Assembly: GCF_037975245.1 (NCBI RefSeq)
Contig: NC_092579.1
Location: 2,163,001 to 2,227,000, forward strand
From: Apostichopus japonicus
Lineage: Eukaryota > Echinodermata > Holothuroidea > Aspidochirotida > Stichopodidae
Length of the DNA: 64,000 nucleotides
Direction of reading: 5' to 3'
In this document: positions 1 to 12,496 of the stretch, piece after piece
Layout: each line of letters begins with the position of its first letter
Numbering within the stretch: position 1 is the stretch's first letter
The notes under the pieces: generated by a model
Seen by the model: only the letters and a program-made list of their open reading frames with translations
Databases searched by the model: none
Told to the model about the DNA's origin: nothing
Translations under genes and position numbers: made by a program

Positions 1-273
1 GGAATAACCCAAGCGAGGACTAACCAGATTGAACTATAATGATGATGAATCAAATATATTGAACCATGACCTGATGATGGGGTGGCCTGTATAGGGTCAA
101 CATTGTTAACATTTTACTGTGACAAGAGCAACATCAGATCCTAACGGCAACTATGACATCACAGATTTAGACAATGATAGCCCCGAGACATGACATTTAA
201 ACTAGGATATCTCCCAGACGGAACAAGATTCCTCGGTATATATCAGAAAAGGTTTCAGTTTAAGATCCTGCAG
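1..273. other. No feature recognised
   Basis: Ordinary AT-rich sequence left of element copy 1; no exon or repeat identified. Confidence 0.5.
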
Positions 274-967
274 AAAGGCAGGCGCGTATCCAGGATTTTC
301 AAACCCGGGGGGCGCGAATTACTATCTAAGCGGAGCGCCACCATCGGTTGGCGCGCAGCGTACAAGAAAATTTCTGGTTTTGAAACCCCCCAGATCACCG
401 GAAATAGCACTTCTCGGGCTTAAAAATGACCAACCAGATGTACACTTTTTGCCTGAGAACCAAGTATTTCCTAATAGTTTTTTTTCCATCCATAACCTTT
501 TTGAAGATTGTTAACCCGGCACACATCATGTTCGACCTGATCGCATCTCCTGTGGGTCTTTGCTTTTGTAGGTGATTCTACGTCGCGGCCCACAATACCC
601 GTCAGCCCCACTTTTCAAGGTTTTAAGCCCCATATTTGTTCAGAATTTGAAAATTCACATTTCTCGTGAATAAACTCACTTCAAAACATACCCATAATGT
701 TGTACAAAATTTCATCTATGGACAACCAATATAGAAAAAACTTCCTGCAACCCCTAACAGACCGGTCAAAATTGCACGAGTAGAGGGAAGTGTGATGTAG
801 AATGTTGGTCAGAAATTTTCGAAAATTCAGACACAGTTAATTTATTGGTGTAGAAATATTAAAACCTGTTATAACGGCTATTATAAAACTTGGTTGAAGG
901 AAATGAAAAAAATAGCAGATATTTCCGAAACCGAACACTACACACATAGGCGTAGGAGGCGCGGCGG

Positions 968-1344
968 CAGTGGCGGAGCTAGGGGTATTTGTCAGGAGTG
1001 GCGAGAATGGTCTGAAGGGGCGCTTTCGACACAATCTAAGCGGAGCGCCACCACAGGTTGGCGTGTAGCGTACAGAAAATTTTTGAGTAAAGATACTCCC
1101 TAGATCGCCGGAAATGACCCTTTCCGGGCCTGGCTAATTTGCAGATAAACGAAGAATAAGGTGTCATCGCCAAATTACAGCAACAAAATGTGACAAATGT
1201 CAATAAGTAGATGAGAGCGCAATAAAAAAGTCAATAATCTAGAATAAGTAAAAAGTGGTAAAGAGCTGAAAAAGGCGCCAGCAGTCCATTTGAGTCCGTC
1301 AGGGGGGCATCCGCCCCCCTGACCATATAGACGCTCCGCCACTG
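968..1344. mobile_element. Nested hAT-type MITE inside copy 1 (8-bp TSD CGCGGCGG)
   Basis: Starts CAGTGGCGGAGCTAGG and ends GACGCTCCGCCACTG. CGCGGCGG is perfectly duplicated at 960-967 and 1345-1352. It contains one 95-bp module and a hairpin (GTCAGGGGGG / CCCCCCTGAC, about 1299-1324). The same nested insertion is present in all three outer copies, so it preceded their spread. Confidence 0.9.
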
Positions 1345-2214
1345 CGCGGCGGGGGTGCAGGCCCTAATTCGCCATTACTAATGTAAAAGAGAGTTTTGAC
1401 ATAATTGGACCTCCCTGCTTTTTATACATCTACATGAGACATGTCGTTGTTTACATTAGCATCCCGCGGTATACTGCGCAATTTTAACGGACCGTACGGT
1501 ACATGATGGCATGCGATGTAATAACCGATGCTTGCTTATATGATATTGACATGAACACGCTGAACTCGCGCTTGGCGCGCGAAAATTTTTGGCTATTTTT
1601 TCAGGCAAGTCGGACAGTTTTGAGGCTTTTCATCCTGGAACTCCATTTTCATGCTCACTGATATGATGTGATATCTGCTGTTTGCGTTACAAATTCGAAC
1701 AGGCGCGTAGCGAGGAATTTGCCAAGGGAGGGGCGAAGCCTGTAGGCAAATTATCTAAGCGTAGCGCCACCATAGGTTGGCGCGAAGCGTACAAGCAAAT
1801 TTTGGCCGAAAATGTCTCCCAGATCGCTGGAAATGACACTTCCCAGGCCTTGTAAGTTGCCTCTAAGCACTTTCTATTTTGAAATTTCTTAGCGATATCA
1901 TTTAAAAAATGCTGAATGGGGGGGCGGTCGCCCCCATCCCAAAATGAGTCATGTTCCCCAACGACACGGTCGAGTTCGAGACCAGCCACAGTTGGTTTCA
2001 TAGCACAATTCTACACACGCGTTATGATAGACCTTATATAGTATATATATATAGATCATTAGTGAGAGAGGAAAATGGAAACGTCAAAAAATGGAGTTGT
2101 CGGTGTAAGGGGTAGGGTGAGTCACACTTTTACGAAATCATTGATCCGTCACTGGCTACCCTTCAGCGCTGTAATGATGTCACTGTTCTTCTTTCTCTTC
2201 CCGATGTCTTCGCG

Positions 2215-2350
2215 TTTTGCCTTTACTCCCTCTTTTTCTCCTTTTTCTCTCTTTCTTCTTTTTCTTTTCCCTTCCTTCCTCTCCTCCTCCTCTTTTTTCC
2301 CCTTCTTTTTCCTTTTTTCTTCTCTCTTTTTCTCTTCTCTTTTTCTTACC
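2215..2350 (+). repeat. ~130-bp nearly pure pyrimidine tract in element copy 1
   Basis: Irregular CT-only sequence from about 2225 to 2348 on the plus strand, just inside the right end. It is repeated in copy 2 (about 22990-23115) and as purines in the inverted copy 3 (about 32065-32220). It yields apparent open frames of Phe/Leu/Ser or Lys/Glu/Arg, which are compositional. Confidence 0.8.
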
Positions 2351-2609
2351 CGGGGGGCGCGCGCCCCCAACGCCCCCCCCCCTGGATACGCACCTGAAAG
2401 GTACTTTAATTTGTAAACTTTCAGGCAAATTTTATTTTCTTGAAGAAAAAAATGGAGGTAAAACTGGTTGACCGTTACTGGGAACTTGATCTCACATGAA
2501 AGTGATTGTCTTTTGAAAGATTGTATACCGATTACATACATGTGTTATGCTAACTTGAATCTTTCCAATATAATTATTTCGAAACACACGATATGTCGCA
2601 TTCCTTTAA

Positions 2610-3184
2610 CGGATTAGTTCAGGTGTCACAAATGTTTATCATATATGAAAGAGGACAATACAAGAAACCCAATAGTGAAGAAATTATTCAAATATCTTTT
2701 TTCGTTTAGGAGATATTCAAGTTTAAAGTTCTATCTGATTGTGTAGAAACTGCTGACATCAGACTAGCTGTGACGTCATATCCTCACATTCCTGAAAAGT
2801 CTTTGTTATTTTATTAAAATATTTTGTAAGATTTTATGACTTACAACCAAAAGATACGTCAGGAGATCTCATATGTGTCAAGGAAAGTATTTGAGATTTA
2901 ACATCTGAAGAATGTTTGATTATATTTTTTTAGATTTGTGGGGAAAAAATGTAATTATTTTTTAATGAAATATATTGACACATGTTAAGGAAGTGAGGAT
3001 GTGACATCACACCCTCACAGTTAGACTTTCTACACCAGTCATTTGCAAAGAATTTTGAAATCTTCAAAGTGTGATAGCCTATCTCCTTAACAGAGAATGC
3101 TATCATGGTAGTTTCTTCACTATTCTGTTTGTCTTTTAAGCTCTTTCATACAAGATAGACATATCAGACACCTGAACCAATCCT
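2610..3184. mobile_element. Long-hairpin MITE with TTAA flanks
   Basis: Left end GGATTAGTTCAGGTGTCA after TTAA (2606-2609); right end TGAACCAATCCT before TTAA (3185-3188). The two halves are diverged inverted copies about 200-250 bp long: for example TGACGTCATATCCTCAC near 2772 faces GTGAGGATGTGACATCAC near 2995. No coding capacity. TTAA duplication points to a piggyBac- or Kolobok-type transposase; which one is not decidable here. Confidence 0.7.
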
Positions 3185-3188
3185 TTAA

Positions 3189-5690
3189 ATTTATAATTGT
3201 GCGTGTGTGTGTTTATAAAAGGAAATACATTTGTGGTAATTTACATTTACATACGATTCGTCGTTACTCGAACGAATTGTTTTGGAGGACATGTGTTAGA
3301 ACGTAATTGTCCTTCAAGTCTGTATATCATATTTGATCAAATATGTATAATGTGCATGGCGTGAAGTTAAGACACGTGTCCCTGATATTTCCTGATTAGT
3401 ATACAGTGTAAAAAGTAAAATGGCAGTTCGGTTTCGGTTAACGTTGTTTAATGTGAGTTAATTGTGGGATATGGGTTCATCCAATTATGCAAAGAATATT
3501 TCGCGTATATGCGTTGTGGAAACTATAAGACAATATTTGACTTCAGCCCTGTCATCGAGGTTTATAGTTAGAGTATATGTAAATTCTGAGGTGTGTCTAA
3601 ATTTTTATCGATGGTTTCATTGCGTTTAATTATATCTATATAATAAGGCCTCGGTAATTTCTTGCCAGTCACGTTTTTACAAACGCTGGGTGGTTTCTTG
3701 AAACAATACATCATGGTATGTAGTATGAAGAGAAAAAACAAATTCAAACCAGTGCGACTTGTAGGATGGAAATAACTGATAAACGATATACTGTTGAAGT
3801 ATCTCGATTACTATAGTATGCTAGTTTACTTATCAGAATGGATATTGCCTCGTGTATGGCATGGATATGAAAAATAAAACAAGAAAATATAATCTAAATT
3901 TGAATGCAAATGATATATTAGATCAATTTGTATCAATAAATGAAAACAAAATGCAGGAATTTCGAGATGAAAGAGCGACCAATTTTATTTTTTAGATTCG
4001 TTAAAGATATGCTATAACATCAGAAAGCAAGGTGACACATGTAAGTAGCTATGGATGATGTGGCATCAAAGTCATAAAGTCTTTATCAAATTTATGTATA
4101 ACTATCTGAAGGATACTGAATATTAGTTGCTAAAATAATATCCTTAATTTTATCAAAATGAAAACCAGCGTCTAGCTTCTTCCTTTTCTTTCTTTTTCAA
4201 TGAATAGATGTAATAATGTGTTTTGACATTTTTATTTTGAGTTTACCAAAGTTCTTTAACAGTGTCTGTGTTTTTCATATTTCCTTGAAGACTATAATGA
4301 CTGACATTAAAAGAAAATCAGGTCTTCTTAATCGGAAGACAAGGTCCAACTTGCTATACTTTATGAACAAAGTTTTCATGTTATTTTATTTGTGGGTGTG
4401 GGTGGGGTTTGGGAGGTTTCATAAGCGAAAACAGGGTAGACCACGCGAACCAATTAACGTAAACGTACATTCGATATAATGGAAATGTGAAACCCATTAC
4501 CCAAAGGACACAACAGGTTTTTTTATTATTTTATTTTCGGGCAGGTCTTTGACTATAAATGAAAAGTCCCTACTCAGTCAAGGCATTAAGCCCCCCCCCC
4601 CCCTTCCCCACTCCTTTTCCGCTACACAATTTAAAATTCTAACAAGATTTGGAAGCCTTAAAGACAGGGCGTCAGTCATGGAGGACACTTGTGTAGGCGT
4701 TATATTTGACTCATAATGACTTGTGCATTTCATTAAATGGAGCTCAAACAATGTGCTACATGAGATTAGTAGTTTATTATTGTTTTATTTTCATCTGCTC
4801 ACCCGCAATGCAAAGGAGAACTCTTCAACTGGTTGAAATAAGAATTACGGATTGCATTTATAACTAAGGCCATCTGCTTAGCCATTATATAATGAAAGCC
4901 CTCAGCATTCGCTAATCTCCTCTCCAGTATATTATTTTGTTACCTTTTGTATATGTTGTATTTCGCGTACATGCAATATAACACTATATATGAAAATTAT
5001 GTTGTAAATTCGTAGCTGCTAGCCATGCTGTTATAACTAATCATTGTACCTCTAGTTTCTAGTTATGTACATATTTTCACAAAATCTGTTACTTATCATT
5101 AAGTTAACTGAAGCCAAGTGTCTTTATTTTATAAGTTTTTATGTTTCCGATGAAGTGATTGTGCTCAGATACCCAACATGGACTTGTGATACCATATGTG
5201 TGCATATTGTAGACATCTAAGATGTTTTTTATTCTTGTGTGCAAAATTTTAGAATGTTTCTGCATGGGGGCTTTTAGGTTCCATTTTATTAATCATGAAA
5301 GAAGGACCTACGTTACACCCGTATGTTAAATAGATAAGTCTTCCTTAATTTAAGTCTAATCACTATAAGCTTGTTAAATGATGTTAAAGTCAGGTCCTGA
5401 CGTCACTAAAAAGGGACAACGATATTGTTATAGGGCCATAAGATAAAGGACCAGTTTCCTGTCGTTCAGAGTACAACACCGTATGTGGAAAAAGTGCCTT
5501 ACGGGAATTGAACAACAGCAAATTCCACAGAAAAATTGAGGTGGACAAGACTTCTCAAGTTCTAGATAAGGCTCATGCTATTGTACAAAGAATGCCCGGG
5601 AAAGGTAATAACGTAATATAACTGGAGAGAGATATAAAGACGGCAGGATGCCTGCTGCCCAAGGAATTTAAAACATCAAGATACTGGGCC
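3189..5690. other. Non-coding, nothing recognised
   Basis: AT-rich, with a 15-C run near 4591. The open frame at 4216-4479 has no recognisable motif and no splice context supporting it. Confidence 0.55.
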
Positions 5691-5697
5691 CTGTGGC

Positions 5698-5736
5698 AGT
5701 AATGAGTGTCCATGCGTTCGTAGGACACTCATTACT
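5698..5736. repeat. Perfect 14-bp-stem hairpin
   Basis: AGTAATGAGTGTCC, an 11-base loop, then GGACACTCATTACT. The stem has no mismatches. ATAGTGTCC recurs 9 bases downstream. No gene lies alongside; it may be the remnant of a small foldback element. Confidence 0.75.
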
Positions 5737-5773
5737 AGGAGATAGTGTCCGCTTTGCGTGAATAGTGTCTTAA

Positions 5774-6176
5774 GGCCCGGTCACACCATACCGATTTTTT
5801 ATCGGAATACTATCCGATTTTGCCGGAGGAATCGAAACAGCCAGTTTTTCGTTCGGGTCTTCTAGCCACAGTGATAAAGGACCTGATTTGCTATCTGTTG
5901 AGCCATTCCGATTTGGAATAGTCATCTCCTAACTTTTGATATTGACTCCGTTTCCTATTATCGGATAGCTATCCGATTTCTCTTCCGATTTTTATCGTTT
6001 TTCGATGTGACGTCACTTCAGAATGAAGTCCGTTCCAGAACCCCTTAGATTTGGAGTAGGTATTCGAATATTCCACTGCATTCATTACATTCACTACCAC
6101 AAACCTCACTCTTCGGCCTAAAATCGGAAAAATCGGACCATATGCCGATAAAATATCGCTGTAGTGTGACCGGGCC
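5774..6176. mobile_element. 0.40-kb MITE, GGCCCGGTCACAC ends, TTAA/TTTA flanks
   Basis: Left end GGCCCGGTCACACC follows TTAA; right end GTGTGACCGGGCC precedes TTTA. Subterminal CCGAT...ATCGG motifs recur throughout (TATCGGATAGCTATCCGAT near 5963), so it folds extensively. Mismatched TTTA suggests one mutated duplication. Confidence 0.82.
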
Positions 6177-6180
6177 TTTA

Positions 6181-7330
6181 CCACCCTACCAAGATCACAA
6201 GACGTAAACAAACTGACAATTTTGGCCGGCCAAAAGCAGTATGTAGGAGAAACGAGTTCTTAGGATTAATCATATAGAGGTCAAAGGCAGGAATTCAAAA
6301 TAACAAACCGATTCAGACAGTGATTACAGTAACTACTGTAAATCTTAAAAGTTTCGCCGTAACCAAGGTAAAAAATACCGGATCGTGCTATCAAACCTGA
6401 TAAATCGGTAGCATGTACACTATTAGGGTTACAGTGAGAGCTGACGATATCTGTAATCCCAACAAATTCATCAAGCTGGATTTATCTTGCACGATCCCAT
6501 TGAGAGACAGTTTAAGACATTTTTATTTTGAACTTTCATTCTTGCACGTGAAGTAGAGTAAAGATGATGGCAACCAACTTACGATTGTTTGTATTGCCAT
6601 TTTCTCAGATATAACTTACTATAAAGGTAGCCTACGCTTTCAGCACGCATATAGAAGTGAGCTAATGCTCTACGCAATGACCAAGGTATATGTCTAAGAA
6701 TGCCGGAAGGAGAGAACACTCCATGACAGGTATAAGCTAGGTACGTAGAACAGCATGCAGCGTAACGCTTGTGTCAATGTTCTTGTCCATTTATGGGGGG
6801 TATTGTGTTTGGGGGAGGTGGGGCGGTTCATGTAGTTTATTAATCAATTATTAAAAACCTATATGCACGCAGTTTGCACAAAGAATAGAGGAAAGTTACG
6901 ATTTTCATGAAAATATGTTGGACCGTTTTCGTGTGCAGATAAGAGCAGTTCAATCCACATTACCTTGACTACAGGCGTACATGACGTAATACAAATATTT
7001 CAAGAAGTGACGCAGATAAGGACACCTGCCTAATTAAATCACTTAATGAGGAAAATGGAACACGATAAAAAAGAAAGAAATCGTAAACGAAGCTGCAGTT
7101 TTATCTCGTAATTTTGTAATATTAATTTGTCCTCGGATTTTAAAAAAAATCATTGATAGCGGGCAAAACGTGTGGCTATAGAATACAAAGTATAATAATA
7201 TACGGTATAGGCTTGGTTTACAACAAAATAACATACGGTAGGCTACACCAAAGTGCGGCTATAGAATACCAAGTATAATAAAATACGGTGGGCTACATCA
7301 GTGAATAAAATTAAAATAAAATAATAAAAG
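6181..7330. other. Non-coding, nothing recognised
   Basis: Only weak local direct repeats (GGCTATAGAATACxAAGTATAATA near 7175 and 7256). Confidence 0.5.
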
Positions 7331-7336
7331 TAACCG

Positions 7337-8165
7337 CAATGCAAAATGCATTGAGGTTTCGATGATTTCATTGCACTAGACTTCTGCTTGAAGTTAACCA
7401 GAAGTAGCTGTCACAATATAACTGGCCTGAACCACTATTGTTATGTACAAATTACACTATGGCATGGTAAACACAGGTCAGTCTATTGTACGTGGCAATA
7501 CCCACCTCCACCAAAAACAAAAGGGGTCTTGAACTCAATGTGATACATCAATACACCATGTATGAGAAGTATCCACGATTCCCATCGTTAAATATCATGT
7601 ACAAGGGTTTTCAGAGTTTGACCTCTAGTGACCTCAAAGGAGATTTGACCTCACGAGCAAGAGGATTCTTGTACTCAATATTGCAATTCCATATACCATG
7701 TATGAAAAGTATCAATGATTTCTACTGAGACATGTTTCAATTATTCTCAGGCCTCGACACTGAAATATTTTTAAAAGTACTCGCTAATTGGCGACCGTGA
7801 CTAAAAAATCTACTCTCCAAAACTCAAAATTCACTCGCCACTAGGTGACTGCTGTTCAAATTTCCATAGTTAGATCTACAACATCAATGTTTTTTATGAA
7901 TCAAGGTTTAAGCACTAAGGCAGATACATGATGCTACTTAATTGCACATTGGAAAATTATGTTTCTGTGCAGTAAGAAATTTAAACTTTTTTCCACCAAA
8001 ATTAAGTGATGAACAAAGTAGAACATGTCGTAGAATTCGTAAATAAAGCAGCTAGCCCTACTGTAGTGTCTCGAACAAATAAAAATAAAAGATCTCCAAA
8101 AATACCTACGAAGATGGCTTGGCTTCTGTTACATAAGGGCTTCTCTAGTACTAGGCATATACTAT
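7337..8165 (+). repeat. Interspersed repeat, ~830 bp, copy 1
   Basis: Diverged inverted partner of 40390-41194. Shared landmarks include GCAAAATGCATTGAGGTTT, CATGGTAAACACAGGTCAGT, GAGAAGTATCCACGATTCC, GCACATTGGAAA...GTTTCTGTGCAGTA and CCTACGAAGAT. It includes units of a ~150-bp motif. No coding frame; family unknown. Confidence 0.8.
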
Positions 8166-8499
8166 ACAGTAGCCGTAAGAAATAATTGTTGAGTTGTTTG
8201 GCTACCTTAAGAGTATTGGTTTACACGAAACAATTTCTTCTTCATGCTTTTGTGTTAACGAACCCAATTTTACCTTACCGTTGAACGTATACAAGTAGTA
8301 TATGAAACTTTATCCACATGTATGTACGGAGGAGTGCCGATCAAGTAGCGACACTCTTAATTCAATGCCAGTTGGTCGCTGGTCTGCAGAAACTATCTAC
8401 GAATGCCCATAAGCTAATTTCCAATTGCCAACAACCTATTCTTATGAGGCGTAACGCACATGTTATGTAATAGGCTCGTCGGTTGGAGATACGGTAGAT

Positions 8500-8815
8500 T
8501 ATGAAACAAGGTTTCCACAATTTGACCTCTGGTGATTCCGAACAACCTTTGACCTCCACAAAAACAAATAGGTTTCATTTACTTAATGTGGTACTCCTTC
8601 ACACGAAATACGAGATTGATCCAAGCTTCCCTTCTTGAGATATCGTGTATACAAGGTTCTCAAAATTTTCCCCTGGTGACCCCAAATGACCTGTGACATT
8701 CACCAAAAGCAATAGGCTTCTTCTACTTAATGTGGTACACCTACTCACTCAATATGAGATTGGTCCAAGCTTCCCTTCTCGAGATATCGTGTTTTACAAG
8801 CAAGGCGTCTCACAT
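8500..8815 (+). repeat. Two units of a ~150-bp tandem motif
   Basis: GAGATTGxTCCAAGCTTCCCTTCTxGAGATATCGTGT recurs about 148 bp apart (near 8608 and 8756), with TTTGACCTCxxGTGA and AATGTGGTACxCCT at matching positions. Similar motifs are familiar from marine invertebrate genomes (general knowledge, not checked). Confidence 0.7.
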
Positions 8816-8925
8816 ACACAGGCTCACACACCCACTCATCCACCTGCATGACTGCATAGGTTACGATTATCATCGAAACCAAAACGGCACCGTGATATGT
8901 ATTCTTATATGCTTAACATTTTTTA

Positions 8926-8964
8926 GCCTCTGAAGAAGATCCTGCTAGGATCGAAACGTCGGGC
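8926..8964 (+). ncRNA. Degenerate hammerhead-like motif, possible Penelope-type remnant
   Basis: CTGAAGA at 8930-8936, then a 6-bp helix GATCCT-GCT-AGGATC, then GAAAC and GTC (8958-8960). GCCT before the core can pair with GGGC after GTC (4 bp). One unpaired A sits between the core and stem II and stem III has no loop. Penelope-like elements carry minimal hammerheads (established), so this may be their trace. Activity is doubtful. Confidence 0.4.
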
Positions 8965-10520
8965 CAACTTACTTTTACACATTCTATTACACAGGCTCTC
9001 TAGTGGATAAGCAGTTTGCTAACAGTTTTATTTTATTTTGATGCTTAACATGTAAGCATAAATGTACATGTAAACTTACACACAAGTATGAAACAAATAT
9101 TACTATTAGAATCCGCTCATCTCAACATGGAAATGTAGAGAAAATCCTTCGTTAGTTACAATAAAAGTTTAAAAGTTGAAGACTTTAATTTACAAACAAA
9201 AGTCTGAATCCAAGCTACCTCCCTCTCGAAAACTTCTTAATATTTGACATTTCACCTCTTATGAAACAATGTCTTATGAATGCGACATAATGAAAGAGAG
9301 AATTACTATACGTGCAAGGTCTCATCTGTTGGAAACAATCCAATCATAAAATATTAATCCGCCCATTATTTCTCTCATCTCATCAATGGTTCACGTACAT
9401 ATTCTTGTATAAGCACAAATGACTGAATTAAAACGAAGGACGCCACAAATTGTGTCAAAGCAGAGGTATTTCATAATTTGCCAAACTTTCTGCGTCATGC
9501 ATGGTTTGAGAGTTCTTCCATAAGATAAGGCCATGACTGCGAATTAATTGCTATGATACAATGATATTCTGCGTGTATAATGTTCACGGAGAATCCAAGA
9601 AAGAGATAATACAAGAAACACTTGTATGAATACTAGTTATGATGACGTCACAAGTAATCAGGGACTGATAACTGTGGTAGTTGAATTGATAAATTAGTGA
9701 GCTTCAATAAGAAAATGCAAGAAAATAATTCCTCTCGGGCGACAACAGTAGTAGTCTCGACCAAAAAATGTTGGAAAGCCAACACTGTCGAAATTTAATT
9801 GCTAGTATATTAACTAACCAGACCATACTGAATGTAGCCTTCCAAAGCAGCATTTTTAATTATTTCAAAATTTAAAAACAAAAAACAATATCGCCAAGGA
9901 ATATTTAATTTCTTAATTCTTGTAAGATAAGACAGTAGCACAATACATTTGTGACCAAGACTATAACTAAATTGCAGGTTATTGAATGGATGTCCACAGA
10001 GCTGCCAAAGTAAATCTGCAGGGGTGGCAACCTCCCCCCCCCCCCCCGCCCTCCTCCTCCTCCCCACCCCAAACCCTTCCCCGGCTTACGGTAAGGTATA
10101 GCATAATACACCCTTGTCCAAACACTGTTTCATATGCATATCGGTTGCTTATCCATACAAATATCGGAAATTGGACAAATATAGATTAAAAACGATACCT
10201 TGTAGATCTAGACTACATGCAATACATTTTTGCAGGCCATATCACTTATTTCTCTCCTATTATTTCTAATCAGAAGGACTATACTGCTCATCGACAGGGT
10301 ACAGCACGGTTCCTTTTCATATGCAGTAGATTTATCACGCAATAACTTGTTGAAGAAGTCACATTTTGTTTTACTATGCACACGTCTTTATATAGGTTAC
10401 TTAATTTTCTAGAACAATATAGAAAGCTTCTTCCTATATTTGTTCTAGATCCATTTAAGTGAACGATATGCGAACAGTGTGCAACAGAAAGGATATGAAA
10501 CGTCTTAAAGAGTAGGAACC
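8965..10520. other. Non-coding, C-rich tract near 10033
   Basis: A block of C and CCT runs at 10030-10080 resembles the ends of the G/C-rich mobile elements but has no partner. Otherwise featureless. Confidence 0.5.
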
Positions 10521-10524
10521 TTGA

Positions 10525-10715
10525 AGGGATATTCCGGTAGCAGACAATGTCGTACTTATCTTAAATGCATTCATAAAATAAGACCAAATTTAAAAATAAA
10601 ATGATATCTTCGTCGTACAATACCTTATGAGGATATTATCTTTTTACATAAGGATGAAGAAAATTTCCAGCATATTTGAAATTAATGTATAATCTTCAGT
10701 TACCGGAATACCCCT
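10525..10715. mobile_element. 191-bp MITE, AGGGATATTCCGGTA ends, TTGA/TTAA flanks
   Basis: Left AGGGATATTCCGGTA after TTGA (10521-10524); right TACCGGAATACCCCT before TTAA (10716-10719). Ends are inverted with one mismatch; the interior is AT-rich without a frame. Confidence 0.8.
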
Positions 10716-11429
10716 TTAACTTATTTTGTAATATATTTAACCCTGATAAAAACAAACTACACGTGCATTAATGCATTCATCAACTTAATAGTTGCACTTT
10801 GTCGGTAGATTATTTATGTATTTATGTTTGTAATAAAAGAGTATGATTATGGAATAATTGTTCGAAAATGTAACACGGTCAGCTTGTTTGCTACATTTAT
10901 GACGTCAGCAAGCTTCACAACAAATCTTATAATTCCACAATGATGTTCTTTTTTTGTTTTTTGTTTTTGTTTTGCGAGGTGTGTACAAGACTTCCTTCAG
11001 GAGAAATCGTTACACGGTCAAATGAACAAATGAACTCACACTTAGCAGGTCTTCAAGTAAATAGAAAATACAATCATTATGGTTTTATTACAGGAAGAAA
11101 TCCATAGGCAAGATAAAAATCCATGAAAGTAAAATAAACCAGACAATCTCAAGACCGCGAAGGTATAATGATATAAAAATATATATATATCAGATGAGAC
11201 AATTAAGGAAAGTCTTGAATTATCTTCCGGAGAAAGCGATCGCCAATAAACCAGATTTTTGCTACCACATCTTTTTTTTTTGTTGTTGATATTTTGTGTA
11301 ATGTGATAACAATGGAACAGAGAAAACTATATTTAACTGCTACTCTTTAATAATTAGAGTACGTCTGAAATTAGGGAAATATAATTAAATAATTCACCAT
11401 ATAAGTCAGAAGAAAAGAAAGTCACAGTT

Positions 11430-11665
<236 letters not shown>

Positions 11666-12289
11666 TAACTTGTATATATAAAAAAATATGTATATGACAG
11701 TCACAGTGAATTATTTTAAAATAAAATGCTCAAATACCCACAAATTGTAGGCAGCAATACGTAAGCGCATCCCTATGACATTGTGATTAATGGGCAGAAA
11801 TGAATATTTGAATATTTCCATTTAATTCTAGTCCATTTTTCGGCCAGATTACTTGGTGACATTGGGATTGCTTTAATCCAAGCATTTGACAAAGATGATT
11901 TTAACTGCAAAAATAAAACCTTGAAAAAGTATATTCTGAATGGTATGAAAATTTAAGTCGAATAGTTACGCTAATATGCTATTAGGTTGACATGAGATTC
12001 TGGCATAAAATATATTTTCTAGTTCGATGCTATACTTTGACAATTTCGTGGACATTTGACCGTATACCTGCATCGGTTTAGCAATGCGTAATAATGCATT
12101 TTGTTGTTTCATGGTTAACTGAATTACAGACTTATTTTAAGATAATTTTTTATCTTAACGAAACAATTTTTTTTTCTCGTTTTTCAAGCGTAAAACCTAC
12201 ACTATTTACCTCATTAAAATCAAATAAATTCAGGAAGATTTAAAATTTGAAACTAAAATTGTGTCGTTTAACTAAAGGACTAGATGTTC

Positions 12290-12303
12290 GTTGCCTAAGC
12301 AAC
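12290..12303. promoter_or_regulatory. Perfect RFX X-box (GTTGCCTAAGCAAC)
   Basis: Matches the RFX consensus GTNRCC-N2-RGYAAC on both half-sites. It lies about 440 bp beyond the GPCR stop codon, outside the usual promoter position for a ciliary gene. RFX factors control ciliary genes in animals, and GPR161 is ciliary in vertebrates, so the neighbourhood is suggestive but the position is not standard. Confidence 0.45.
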
Positions 12304-12496
12304 GCGCATCATATTCTAAAGAAAGAAAAAAACGCTTTATCGTTTTCGCGGAAGATCTTTGAATCGTTACAGAAGAAATAATTCATGATGTTAAAACTGG
12401 CGGAAATTAATCGATATGAGTAAGTGACCCAGAATAGAATATTCCCCAGAGGTTAAGCACCTCAATCAGGTCGTATTCACGGTTAAGATGTAGTAT

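Larger units (their letters stand above)
279..2396 (+). mobile_element. 2.1-kb non-autonomous hAT-like element, copy 1 (5-bp TSD AAAGG)
   Basis: Starts CAGGCGCGTATCCAGG and ends CCTGGATACGCACCTG, a 16-bp terminal inverted repeat with one mismatch. AAAGG is duplicated at 274-278 and 2397-2401. CAG...CTG ends fit hAT; a 5-bp duplication is unusual for hAT and recalls the hAT5 subgroup (from memory, tentative). No transposase frame is present. Inside are three copies of a ~95-bp module (about 328, 1036 and 1754), a nested 0.37-kb element (968-1344) and a ~130-bp pyrimidine-only tract before the right end. Confidence 0.9.

Noticed and set aside
2075-2541. Frames on both strands with Phe/Leu/Ser-rich or Lys/Glu/Arg-rich tracts (also at 22848-23219 and 31790-32341)
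   Set aside because: Direct translation of the polypyrimidine tract in the hAT-like element. The conserved METSKNGVVGV start reflects near-identity of the copies, not selection on protein.
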